This document shows, piece by piece, positions 25,667-33,438 of a stretch of DNA of 54,118 bases. Every line of letters begins with the position of its first letter. Position 1 is the stretch's first letter. The stretch comes from Deltaproteobacteria bacterium (GTDB taxonomy: Bacteria > Desulfobacterota > Binatia > UBA9968), in assembly GCA_009692615.1 (NCBI GenBank), contig SHYW01000023.1, positions 1-54,118 on the forward strand, written 5' to 3'. Both the position numbers and the translations under genes were made by a program. The notes beneath the pieces were generated by a model. It saw only the letters and a list, made by a program, of their open reading frames with translations. It was not told the DNA's origin and did no database searches.

Positions 25667-27259
25667 ATGGTGCATATTCGCTATAGCCGGTGGAATACCG
25701 ACGGCGGCCATTCCCTCGACGCCGAGTCCGTGTTCGATCAGTTGAATGAGAACATGAACGATACCGGCGATCTGCAACAGGCGATGCGCCGCCTAATGCA
25801 GAAGGGTATCAAGAACGGCGAGAAGCAAACCAAAGGCATCGAGGATTTGCTCGCCCAAGTGGCCAAAGAGATGCGCAAACTTTACGACGAGTACCGCCTG
25901 CAGTCGGCCCAGGAGCAGATGCAAGACAAGCTCGATTCGGTGGTCGATCAGGAAAAGCAAACCCTCGACGAGATGGACCAGTCGGGCCAGGACACCCAAG
26001 AGCAAAAACAGTTTCTCAACGATCTGCCGGGCAAGACCAGCGAGGCGATCGAAAAACTCACCTCCTACAGCTTTAACAATTCCAACGCCGAGCAGGATTT
26101 TCAGGAGCTGGTGATGCAGCTCGACCAGATCCGTAAGCTGGAAAACTGGCTGCGCCGGGAAGGCAGTCTATTCCGCGGTCAGACGCCGGTGGACTTCGAA
26201 CAGTCGCAGCAGCTGATGGAGCATATGGAGGATCTGCGCAAGCTCGAAGGCCAGCTGTCGAGCATGCAGCTCAAGGATGTCGACAAGGAGCTATTGGAGA
26301 AGATGCTCGGCGGCGAGCCGCGCCAAGATTTCGAAGGCGTCATGCGCATGCAGTCGCTGCTCGAAGAGGGCGGCTTCGTGTTGGAACAGGGCGAACGTTT
26401 CGATCTCACGCCCAAAGGCGTGCGCCGGGTAGGACAGTTGGCGCTGCGCGACATCTACAAGCAGTTGCGCCGCGACGGCATGGGCCGCCATTCCACCGAC
26501 CGGCGCGGCAGCCAAGAAGTCATTCTTGAAAGCAGCCGTCCCTACGTCCAGGGCGAGCCGCTGCATATCAACATGATCCAAACGCTGAAAAATGCCCTGC
26601 TGCATGGCGGCGGCGTGCCGGTCAGAATCAACCCCCAAGACTTCGCGGTTTACGAGACCGAGCATAATACCCGCGCTGCTACGGTATTGCTCTTGGACAT
26701 GAGCTGGTCGATGAGTTGGGAAGGGCGTTTCGCGGCGGCGAAAAAAGTTGCATTAGCAATGGAAAGTTTAGTGCGGGCGCTCCACCCGCGCGATTACTTC
26801 GGCATCGTCGGTTTCTTTACTCGTGCCGTCGAGCTCAAGGCGAAAGACTTGCCGCAGGCGACTTGGAACATGGGCGATCCCTTCACCAACTTGCAAGACG
26901 GCTTGCATCTGGCTTCGACCATGCTCGATCGCAAGCCGAGCGCTAATCAGCAGATGATCGTCATCACCGACGGCCAGCCGACCGCCTACTGCCGCCAAGG
27001 ACGGCTCTATTGTGAATGGCCGCTCAGCTTTGGCGGTATCAGCCAGCGCGCCGCCGAAGAGACTTTGAAAGAAGCGGAACGCATCACCCGCAAAGGTATC
27101 ACCATCAACACCTTCATGCTTGACGACAGTCCGGTGCTGCGCGGTTTCGTCGACGACCTCACCCGCATCAACAAAGGCCGCGCCTTCTACACCCGCCCGG
27201 ACCGTCTCGGTGAATATCTCCTGGTCGACTATCTGTCGCATCAAAAGAAAAAAGTTTAG
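25667..27259 (+). CDS. VWA-domain protein, partner of the AAA+ ATPase
   Basis: A 530-residue protein. Residues about 20-210 are Gln/Glu/Lys-rich and helical, with several likely coiled coils (EQMQDKLDSVVDQEKQTLDE). Residues 335-525 form a von Willebrand A domain with an intact metal-ion-dependent adhesion site: Asp344-x-Ser346-x-Ser348 (LLLDMSWSM), a later Thr in FTNLQDG, and VITDGQPT. No signal peptide, so it should stay in the cytoplasm. ATG 25667 has no clear ribosome binding site; translation may depend on the upstream gene. MoxR/VWA pairs act as chaperones for metal-enzyme maturation. Confidence 0.87.
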   Translation: MVHIRYSRWNTDGGHSLDAESVFDQLNENMNDTGDLQQAMRRLMQKGIKNGEKQTKGIEDLLAQVAKEMRKLYDEYRLQSAQEQMQDKLDSVVDQEKQTLDEMDQSGQDTQEQKQFLNDLPGKTSEAIEKLTSYSFNNSNAEQDFQELVMQLDQIRKLENWLRREGSLFRGQTPVDFEQSQQLMEHMEDLRKLEGQLSSMQLKDVDKELLEKMLGGEPRQDFEGVMRMQSLLEEGGFVLEQGERFDLTPKGVRRVGQLALRDIYKQLRRDGMGRHSTDRRGSQEVILESSRPYVQGEPLHINMIQTLKNALLHGGGVPVRINPQDFAVYETEHNTRAATVLLLDMSWSMSWEGRFAAAKKVALAMESLVRALHPRDYFGIVGFFTRAVELKAKDLPQATWNMGDPFTNLQDGLHLASTMLDRKPSANQQMIVITDGQPTAYCRQGRLYCEWPLSFGGISQRAAEETLKEAERITRKGITINTFMLDDSPVLRGFVDDLTRINKGRAFYTRPDRLGEYLLVDYLSHQKKKV

Positions 27260-27303
27260 CTTGCGCATTGCCCGTAGAGTTTTTATAGAGTCGGAATATC
27301 TCT

Positions 27304-27404
27304 CGCAAAGGCGCTAAGGCGCTAAGTTCGGAAGAGATGGCTGAAAGTCGTTCGAATTATTTATGGTCTTTCCCCTCCGAACTTGGCGTCTTTGCGCCTT
27401 TGCG
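27304..27404. repeat. Palindromic repeat, GCAAAGGCGC family
   Basis: The left arm (27304-27332, starting CGCAAAGGCGCTAAGG and ending AAGTTCGGA) and the right arm (27376-27404) pair with 26 of 29 bases matching. The 43-bp centre is AT-richer. The gap 27260-27460 between the VWA and ubiD-like genes carries little else. Its CGCAAAGG core is the same motif found inside lhr. Confidence 0.8.
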
Positions 27405-27460
27405 AAGGTCTCTTCCGAATTCGAATTAAATAAATCGTAAGCCTATCGTTCGCTACGCAC

Positions 27461-28906
27461 ATGGCAAAAAGTCTGCGTTCCTTTCTTGACGATATGCGCG
27501 GGGCTTACCCGAGCGAAGTCGTTTCAATCTCTAAACCCGTTAATCCGCTTACCTACGATGTCACCGCGATCGTCAAGCAGCTCGGCGCGCTGAAACGATT
27601 TCCCGTGCTGATCTTCGAGCAGCCGCTCAATGGCCACGGCTGCCCGACGGATATGCAAGTGGTCATGAGCGCGGAGAACTCGCAGAAGAAAATTCAGGTT
27701 GCTCTCGGTGTTCCAAATGACATGGACCGTGGAGAGATGGCGCGTGAGTGTTTGCGTCGAGAAGCCGGCAGGATCGCGCCGCTGATTGTTAGCAAAGAGG
27801 CGGCGCCGGTAAAAGAGCTCATTCAGACCGGTGATGGCGTCGATCTCTACGATCTGCCGTTGCTCAAGCATCATGAAATGGATGGCGGGCCGTACATCGA
27901 TATGTCGAGTGTCGCCAAAGATCGCTCGAGCAGCGCATACAATTGCTCCTACCACCGCATGGAAGTCAAAGACCGCAACCACACCGGCTTCTTGATGAGC
28001 TTGCAGCATATGTGGCGGATTTTTCGCGCCTACGAAGAAGCCGGAGAAGAATGTCCGGTGGCGACGGTGATCGGTCATCATCCGGCCTATCAGATGGGCG
28101 CCTGCTACGGCGGGCCGTTCGAGATCAGCGAATACGACATCATCGGCGGCTACATGCAGGAAGCGCTGCGTCTCACACCGTCCGAGACTTGGGGCGAGCG
28201 TCTGCTGGTTCCCGCCGACGCCGAGATCGTCATCGAAGGCGCATTGCTACCAGGCAAGCGTATGGTCGAAGGCCCCTTCGGCGAAGTGAACGGCTACTTG
28301 GGCGTGCAAGGCTACCAGCAATCGGCGCACTACGAAGTGCGCGCCATTACCCGGCGGCGCGGCGCGCTGCACACTTCGATACTCACGCCGGAAGGCGACA
28401 AACCGTGGATGGACCTGGCGCGCGAAGGCGCCTACTTGCGGCGCGCCTGTGAAGCCGTGCCAAATGTACAAGCGGTCTGCACCAGCGGCCGCCACGCGCT
28501 CTTGAATGTTTTCATCTCGATGAAAAAACTTTCCGAAGGCGATCCCGGCCGCGCCGCCGCTGCGGTGTTGACCTGGGATTGGTGCAAAAATGTTTTCGTC
28601 TTCGACGAAGACATCGACGTTTACAATCCGACGGAAATTCTTTGGGCCCTGGCGACCCGTGTCCAGCCTCATCTCCAAGTGTCGATCATCAAGCAAATCA
28701 TGCGCGGCAGTTTGATCGATCCATCGATGGTCGACCCGCGCAAGACTTCGGCGATGATCATAGATGCGACCAAGCCGTTAGATCGACCGTTTTCACCAGT
28801 GTCGAAATGTCCCGATGAAGCGCTGGCGCGGATTAAGTTAGAAGATTTCGTGCCGGGCGAAGTCTTGCGGCATATTCCGGTCGACCGAACGACTTATTGG
28901 GCGTGA
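27461..28906 (+). CDS. UbiD-family (de)carboxylase
   Basis: A 481-residue UbiD-like enzyme, which uses prenylated FMN to add or remove carboxyl groups on aromatic or unsaturated acids. Hallmarks: PAYQMGACYGGPFEISEYDIIGGY-like substrate region, EGPFGEVNGYLG (the family's conserved 'EGPFGE..GY'), and 'D.TKPLDRPF' near the end. The family position and length fit well. UbiX, which makes the cofactor, is not in the window. The start ATG 27461 has weak upstream purines. Its neighbours do not fix the substrate, but the catabolic context suggests a phenolic acid or similar. A ubiquinone-synthesis role is less likely. Confidence 0.85.
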   Translation: MAKSLRSFLDDMRGAYPSEVVSISKPVNPLTYDVTAIVKQLGALKRFPVLIFEQPLNGHGCPTDMQVVMSAENSQKKIQVALGVPNDMDRGEMARECLRREAGRIAPLIVSKEAAPVKELIQTGDGVDLYDLPLLKHHEMDGGPYIDMSSVAKDRSSSAYNCSYHRMEVKDRNHTGFLMSLQHMWRIFRAYEEAGEECPVATVIGHHPAYQMGACYGGPFEISEYDIIGGYMQEALRLTPSETWGERLLVPADAEIVIEGALLPGKRMVEGPFGEVNGYLGVQGYQQSAHYEVRAITRRRGALHTSILTPEGDKPWMDLAREGAYLRRACEAVPNVQAVCTSGRHALLNVFISMKKLSEGDPGRAAAAVLTWDWCKNVFVFDEDIDVYNPTEILWALATRVQPHLQVSIIKQIMRGSLIDPSMVDPRKTSAMIIDATKPLDRPFSPVSKCPDEALARIKLEDFVPGEVLRHIPVDRTTYWA

Positions 28907-28922
28907 ACCACTTTGACGCTGC

Positions 28923-29408
28923 ATGCAGACCGATGATCGCATAGAACTGCGCAAGCGGTTGACCCGCCGGCTGGTCTGGAAAGTCCCATTGATTCTCGCC
29001 CTAGTGACCTTCGCCGCGTGGTGGCAGTGGCGTCAGGAAGCGAATAAATATTTCGAAGAAAAGTCGCCGTCCGCGAACCTGGGGATGATTCAGAAACTCG
29101 CCGGCTCTTGGCAAGGGGAAGTGGCATATCCCGGTCGCGGTAAATTCACCGAGCAGTTCATGTTCCATCCGGAAGGCGACAAGCTCTTTGGCACGGCGAG
29201 TTATCTCGGCGTGAAGCACGGCATCGAGGAGGGTCGGATCGATGGCGCGGAACTTTCTTTTTTTCTCCGCTTCGCGGCCGTCGAAGGCGACACAAGTCGA
29301 GAACGGAAAAATCATTACCGAGGGGTTCTCGTCGCTAACGAGATCCGATTGAACATGCAGGACGATCACGACACTGCGCAGTTGGCATGGAGCCTGGTTA
29401 GGAAATAA
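28923..29408 (+). CDS. Hypothetical membrane-anchored protein (161 aa)
   Basis: One TM segment at residues about 18-36 (WKVPLILALVTFAAWWQW) follows a basic N-terminus, with the remainder predicted outside the cytoplasm. The rest (LAGSWQGEVAYPGRGKF, then FMFHPEGDKLFGTASY) looks like a small beta-barrel or lipocalin-like fold with 'G.W.G.' strands. No family recognised with certainty. Starts 16 bp after the UbiD stop, so probably cotranscribed. A distinct function cannot be assigned. Confidence 0.6.
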   Translation: MQTDDRIELRKRLTRRLVWKVPLILALVTFAAWWQWRQEANKYFEEKSPSANLGMIQKLAGSWQGEVAYPGRGKFTEQFMFHPEGDKLFGTASYLGVKHGIEEGRIDGAELSFFLRFAAVEGDTSRERKNHYRGVLVANEIRLNMQDDHDTAQLAWSLVRK

Positions 29409-29434
29409 TCTTTGTTAACGCAGACTCGATGGAA

Positions 29435-29470
29435 TGAGTCGAGATCCTTCGCTTTCGCTCAGGATGACGG
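29435..29470. repeat. Dispersed repeat fragment, CCTTCGCT..CTCAGGATGAC family
   Basis: GAGATCCTTCGCTTTCGCTC followed by AGGATGACGG is a very common dispersed bacterial intergenic motif. ATCCT and AGGAT form a short stem. A second short stem (GACTC, 29423-29427, with GAGTC, 29436-29440) lies beside it. Found between convergent genes, so it may help end transcription. Confidence 0.5.
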
Positions 29471-29487
29471 TCAGCACAACCACGGTT

Positions 29488-30927
29488 TCATGGGAATGCC
29501 GTGACGAACATATCAATAAACTTGTCTGCGGGCGTCGCATCAAGTGACTTTGAATCGTTACATAAATACATAATCGCTTGGCACTGCTCCGGCGCAAAGC
29601 GCGATGCTAGGTTGGCCGCGAATTTTTTTACCAGCAGCGGCATGCCTTCGGCGCGGCGGCGGCGGTGGCCAATGGGGTATTCGACGGCGACTTTATCGCT
29701 GCTGGTGCCGTCTTTGAAGGAAACTTGCACGGCATTAGCAATCGAGCGTTTGTCGGCGTCCAAATATTCTTTCGTGTAGCGCGGATCTTCGACGCAGGTC
29801 ATTTTCGCGCGTAGTAAATCAACGCGCGGATCGTTGGCGATCTTGTCTTCGTAATGATCCGCGGTGAGGGCGCCGAAAATCAAACCGACGGCGGTCATAT
29901 ACTGAATGCAGTGATCGCGGTCGGCGGGATTGTGCAATGGGCCGGATTTGTCGATGATGCGGAGCGCCGATTCCTGCGTGGTGATTACCACTTTGTCGAT
30001 TTCGTCGAGCCTATTCTTCACCTGATTGTGCATTTGCACCGCGCACTCGACGGCGGTCTGGGCGTGAAACTCCGCCGGAAAAGAAATTTTGAACAGCACG
30101 TTCTCCATGACGTAGGAACCGAGCGGCCGGCCGAGAGCAAATGGTTTGCCGTGAAACAGCACGTCGTAGTAACCCCAAGTCTTCGCCGTCAGCGCCGACG
30201 GATAACCCATCTCGCCTTGCAGCGCCATCAACGCCAAACGCACGCCGCGGCTGGTGGCGTCGCCGGCGGCCCAGGATTTTCTTGGCCCGGTGTTGGGCGC
30301 GTGGCGATACACGCGCAGCGCGCCGCCGTCGGTCCAGGCGTTGGACAGTGCGCTAACGATTTGTGCTTTGCTGCCGCCGAGCATGGCGGTGGCAATCGCG
30401 CTGGTCGCGACTCGGACGAGCAGCACATGATCCAAACCGACACGGTTGTAACTGTTTTCCAGCGCCAGAATTCCCTGAATCTCATGGGCCTTGATCATCG
30501 CGTTTAGCACATCGGCGACGGTAAAAGTTTTCTGTTTAGCGCGGGTGAGATAATCGGCGAGGGCGAGAATGCCGCCGAGGTTATCCGACGGATGGCCCCA
30601 TTCGGCGGCGAGCCAGGTGTCGTTGTAGTCAAGCCAACGAATCATCGCGCCGATGTTGAATGCCGCGTGCACCGGATCGAGTTGCCAATCGGTTCCCGGC
30701 ACCCGGGCGCCGTTCGCCAAAACCGCGCCGGGCACGACCGGGCCCAAATGTTTAACGCATTCGGGATAATTGAGCGCCAACAAGCCGCAGCCCAGGGTGT
30801 CGAGCAAATTGTAGCGCGCCGTGTCGAGCGCCTCTTGGCTCGTCGGTTGATAGTTCGCCGCGTATTCGGCGAGCTCGATCAGAAGCGAGTCCGGCTCAGG
30901 TCTAATGTTGGAGATCGTGCTGCTCAC
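29488..30927 (-). CDS. prpD: MmgE/PrpD-family dehydratase (likely 2-methylcitrate dehydratase)
   Basis: A 479-residue member of the PrpD family, which dehydrates 2-methylcitrate to 2-methyl-cis-aconitate in propionate oxidation. Family features: '[12 protein letters not shown]', '[21 protein letters not shown]', 'KAHEIQG' and '[21 protein letters not shown]'. It follows prpC on the same strand (109 bp), which supports the role. The start is GTG 30927 without a clear ribosome binding site; a palindromic repeat lies just upstream. PrpB and PrpF/AcnD are not in the window. MmgE/PrpD proteins also act on other hydroxyacids, so specificity is inferred. Confidence 0.85.
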   Translation of the reverse strand: MSSTISNIRPEPDSLLIELAEYAANYQPTSQEALDTARYNLLDTLGCGLLALNYPECVKHLGPVVPGAVLANGARVPGTDWQLDPVHAAFNIGAMIRWLDYNDTWLAAEWGHPSDNLGGILALADYLTRAKQKTFTVADVLNAMIKAHEIQGILALENSYNRVGLDHVLLVRVATSAIATAMLGGSKAQIVSALSNAWTDGGALRVYRHAPNTGPRKSWAAGDATSRGVRLALMALQGEMGYPSALTAKTWGYYDVLFHGKPFALGRPLGSYVMENVLFKISFPAEFHAQTAVECAVQMHNQVKNRLDEIDKVVITTQESALRIIDKSGPLHNPADRDHCIQYMTAVGLIFGALTADHYEDKIANDPRVDLLRAKMTCVEDPRYTKEYLDADKRSIANAVQVSFKDGTSSDKVAVEYPIGHRRRRAEGMPLLVKKFAANLASRFAPEQCQAIMYLCNDSKSLDATPADKFIDMFVTAFP

Positions 30928-30944
30928 GTGTTTGATGCTTTCTG

Positions 30945-31013
30945 ACCACGAAGGACATGAAGGTTTCGAACAAATATTATTCCGAACTTCGTGCTCTTCG
31001 TGTCCTTCGTGGT
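30945..31013. repeat. Palindromic repeat, TTCGTGTCCTTCGTGGT family (copy 1)
   Basis: The left arm ACCACGAAGGACATGAAG (30945-30962) pairs with the right arm CTTCGTGTCCTTCGTGGT (30996-31013) at 17 of 18 positions. A 33-bp AT-rich loop lies between. The element sits inside the prpC-prpD gap, where it could thin or terminate transcripts. A second copy is at 33321-33403. Confidence 0.8.
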
Positions 31014-31035
31014 GAATACTCCTCGACGCTTGTTT

Positions 31036-32154
31036 CTAACGGTTAGCGACCGGCACAAATGGCCGCGGCTCCGGGCCGATGTAGTCGGCGTTGGGTCGAA
31101 TCAGGCGATTGTCGGCGCGCTGTTCGAAGACATGCGCGGCCCAGCCGGTGATGCGCGAGACCACGAACAGCGGCGTGAACATGGCGGTGGGGATGCCGCA
31201 GAAGTGATAGGCGCTGGCGCTGTAAAAATCCAAGTTGGGAAACATTTTCTTCTCGCGCCGCATGACTTGCTCGATGCGCTCGGAGATCGCGTAGAGTTTC
31301 ATGTCGCCCTTGGCTTCGGCAAGCTTTTTCGACCAAGCTTTGATGACGTCGGAACGCGGGTCGGAAATTTTGTAAACGCGGTGGCCGAAACCCATCACCA
31401 ATTTTTTTGCCGCCATCATTTCGAGCAAACCTTTTTCGGCTTCGTCCGGCGTGGAAAACTGCTCGATCAATTCCATCGCCGCTTCGTTGGCGCCGCCATG
31501 GAGCGGTCCGCGCAGGGCGCCGATGCCGCCGGTGATCGCCGAGTAGAAGTCGGCCAATGTTGCGGTGATGGTGCGGCAAGTGAACGTCGACGCGTTGAAC
31601 TCATGTTCGGCGTAGAGAATCAGCGAGGCGTCGATGGCGCGGCGGTGCAGGTCGTCGGGTTTCTTGCCATGGAGCAAATGTAAAAAGTGGCCGGCGGTGT
31701 CTTCGTCGTCGGTTTCCGTGTTGATCCGCTTGCCGGTGGTGACGAAGTGGTGCCAGTACAGCAGCATGGCACTGAAGCAAGCGGTCAAGCGATTGGCCAC
31801 GGCGATCTGCGTGCGGCCCGGTCCTTCAGGCTCGAGCGTCCCGAGCATCGAACAGCCGGTGCGCATGACGTCCATGGGATGGGCGCTGGCGGGAATTTGT
31901 TCGAGAACGAGTTTTAGCGTCGGATGGAGTCCTCGCAGGTTGCGCAGTCGAGTTTTATATTCTTCGAGCTCGTCCGCTTTCGGTAGCCGGCCATAGAGCA
32001 ATAAATAAGCGACATCTTCAAAAGTTGAATGGGCCGCCAGATCTTCGATGGAATAGCCGCGGTAGGTGAGGCCGACGCCTTGTTTGCCGACGGTCGAGAT
32101 AGCCGTGTTGCCGGCGATGATGCCTTCCAGGCCGCCAGTTTTTTTCTCTGCCAT
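31036..32154 (-). CDS. prpC: Citrate synthase-family protein (2-methylcitrate synthase)
   Basis: A 372-residue type-I-like citrate synthase. The family motifs are present: [25 protein letters not shown] (typical of PrpC and citrate synthase II), [18 protein letters not shown] with the catalytic His, [10 protein letters not shown], and a C-terminal [13 protein letters not shown] 32154 is chosen over an upstream in-frame start because GGAGGACAATTCA precedes it. Adjacent prpD makes 2-methylcitrate synthase (propionyl-CoA plus oxaloacetate) more likely than plain citrate synthase. Divergent from an acuI-like gene. Confidence 0.9.
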   Translation of the reverse strand: MAEKKTGGLEGIIAGNTAISTVGKQGVGLTYRGYSIEDLAAHSTFEDVAYLLLYGRLPKADELEEYKTRLRNLRGLHPTLKLVLEQIPASAHPMDVMRTGCSMLGTLEPEGPGRTQIAVANRLTACFSAMLLYWHHFVTTGKRINTETDDEDTAGHFLHLLHGKKPDDLHRRAIDASLILYAEHEFNASTFTCRTITATLADFYSAITGGIGALRGPLHGGANEAAMELIEQFSTPDEAEKGLLEMMAAKKLVMGFGHRVYKISDPRSDVIKAWSKKLAEAKGDMKLYAISERIEQVMRREKKMFPNLDFYSASAYHFCGIPTAMFTPLFVVSRITGWAAHVFEQRADNRLIRPNADYIGPEPRPFVPVANR

Positions 32155-32238
32155 TGAATTGTCCTCCAAAGCGACAATGCAACGGGGTGATTGCGATTTC
32201 AAGTCGTCAAATACTTATCGTTACGGTGCGGCTGCCCC

Positions 32239-32280
32239 TTGACAGTTTGCCGCTGGATTAGATACCGCTGGTGATACAAT
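32239..32280 (+). promoter_or_regulatory. Candidate extended -10 promoter for acuI
   Basis: TGATACAAT (32272-32280) fits an extended -10 element (TGnTATAAT-like) 26 bp before the acuI ATG. TTGACA occurs at 32239-32244 but is 30 bp from TACAAT, too far for a standard -35. The call therefore relies on the extended -10. The region is the divergent gap to prpC, where shared regulation would be possible. Confidence 0.4.
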
Positions 32281-32306
32281 TTCTCGATAGATGAGGAGCT
32301 ACAGAC

Positions 32307-33308
32307 ATGGCCTTACCGCAAAACTTCAAAGCGCTGGTGGTTGCCGAGACCGCCGAGAAAACCTTCGTGCGCGAGATCAAGCAACGGGCGCTCAGCGATT
32401 TGCCCGCCGGCGAGTTGATCATCGAAGTAAAATACTCGTCGCTAAATTATAAAGATGCGCTGTCAGCCAGCGGCAACAAGGGCGTGACGCGCAAGTATCC
32501 GCACACGCCGGGCATCGACGCCGCGGGCGTGGTCGCTAGCTCGACGACGCGCATGTTTGCGGTGGGCGATGAAGTAACCGTGACGGGGTTCGATTTCGGC
32601 ATGAATACTTCTGGAGGCTTCGGCCAATATATCAGCGTGCCGGCGCTGTGGGCGGCTAAGTTGCCGCAAAACTTATCGCTGAAGGACAGCATGGGCTACG
32701 GCACGGCGGGACTGACGGCGGCGCTCTGCGTTTTGCGTTTGATGGCCGGCGGTCTGACCAAAGAATCGGGCGAAGTATTGGTCACCGGCGCCACTGGCGG
32801 CGTCGGCAGCATCGCCGTGGCGATTCTCGCCAAGCTTGGCTTCAATGTCGTCGCCGCCACGGGCAAGGCGAATGAAAAAGATTTTCTCACGAGCATCGGC
32901 GCCACCTCGATCATCACGCGCGAAGAAGCCAACGACACTTCGGGGCGGCCGCTACAAAAGGGCCGATGGGCCGCTGTCGTCGACACGGTCGGCGGCAACA
33001 TTCTCGCCACCGCGCTCAAGACGGCGAAGTACGGCGGCCTGGTCGCCGCCTGCGGCAACGCCATGTCCGCCGATCTCGCCGTCAGCGTGTTTCCGTTCAT
33101 CTTGCGCGGCGTCAGTTTGCTCGGTGTCGACTCGGTGGAGATTCCCATGCGCGCGCGGCAGATGGCGTGGAACAAACTCGCCGGCGAGTGGAGCGTCGAT
33201 CTGTCGAAGATCGTCAAAGAGGTTTCCCTCGAAGAGTTGGAAGCGGAGATCGACAAGATTCTCAAGGGCGGCGTGCGCGGACGTGTCGTCGTCGACCTGA
33301 GCAAATAG
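32307..33308 (+). CDS. acuI: YhdH/YhfP-family NADPH oxidoreductase (acryloyl-CoA reductase-like)
   Basis: A 333-residue medium-chain reductase of the zinc-free YhdH/AcuI group, which reduces acryloyl-CoA to propionyl-CoA using NADPH. YSSLNYKDALSASGNKGV, PHTPGIDAAGVV, and the cofactor loop VTGATGGVGSIAVAILAKLG are typical; no zinc cysteines are seen. ATG follows GAGGAG at 32294. Its divergent position beside prpC-prpD suits a route from acryloyl-CoA through propionyl-CoA to the methylcitrate cycle. Other YhdH proteins have unclear substrates, so the symbol is provisional. Confidence 0.8.
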   Translation: MALPQNFKALVVAETAEKTFVREIKQRALSDLPAGELIIEVKYSSLNYKDALSASGNKGVTRKYPHTPGIDAAGVVASSTTRMFAVGDEVTVTGFDFGMNTSGGFGQYISVPALWAAKLPQNLSLKDSMGYGTAGLTAALCVLRLMAGGLTKESGEVLVTGATGGVGSIAVAILAKLGFNVVAATGKANEKDFLTSIGATSIITREEANDTSGRPLQKGRWAAVVDTVGGNILATALKTAKYGGLVAACGNAMSADLAVSVFPFILRGVSLLGVDSVEIPMRARQMAWNKLAGEWSVDLSKIVKEVSLEELEAEIDKILKGGVRGRVVVDLSK

Positions 33309-33320
33309 GCAAAAAGATTA

Positions 33321-33403
33321 TTCACCACGGAGGACACGAAGAGCACGAAGTTCGGAGTTTTAATTGTCTGAACCCTTCGTGTCCTTCGTGCCTTCGTGGT
33401 GAA
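33321..33403. repeat. Palindromic repeat, TTCGTGTCCTTCGTGGT family (copy 2)
   Basis: The left part TTCACCACGGAGGACACGAA plus GAGCACGAAG (33321-33350) is the inverse, with a few mismatches, of the right part (33375-33403) ending CTTCGTGGTGAA. A 24-bp loop lies between. It fills the space after acuI and before the CoA-transferase gene. The same TTCGTGTCCTTCGTG core forms copy 1 at 30945-31013. Confidence 0.8.
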
Positions 33404-33438
33404 AACGTCTTCTTCGGATTGAGCGGAGAGGTAATCAC

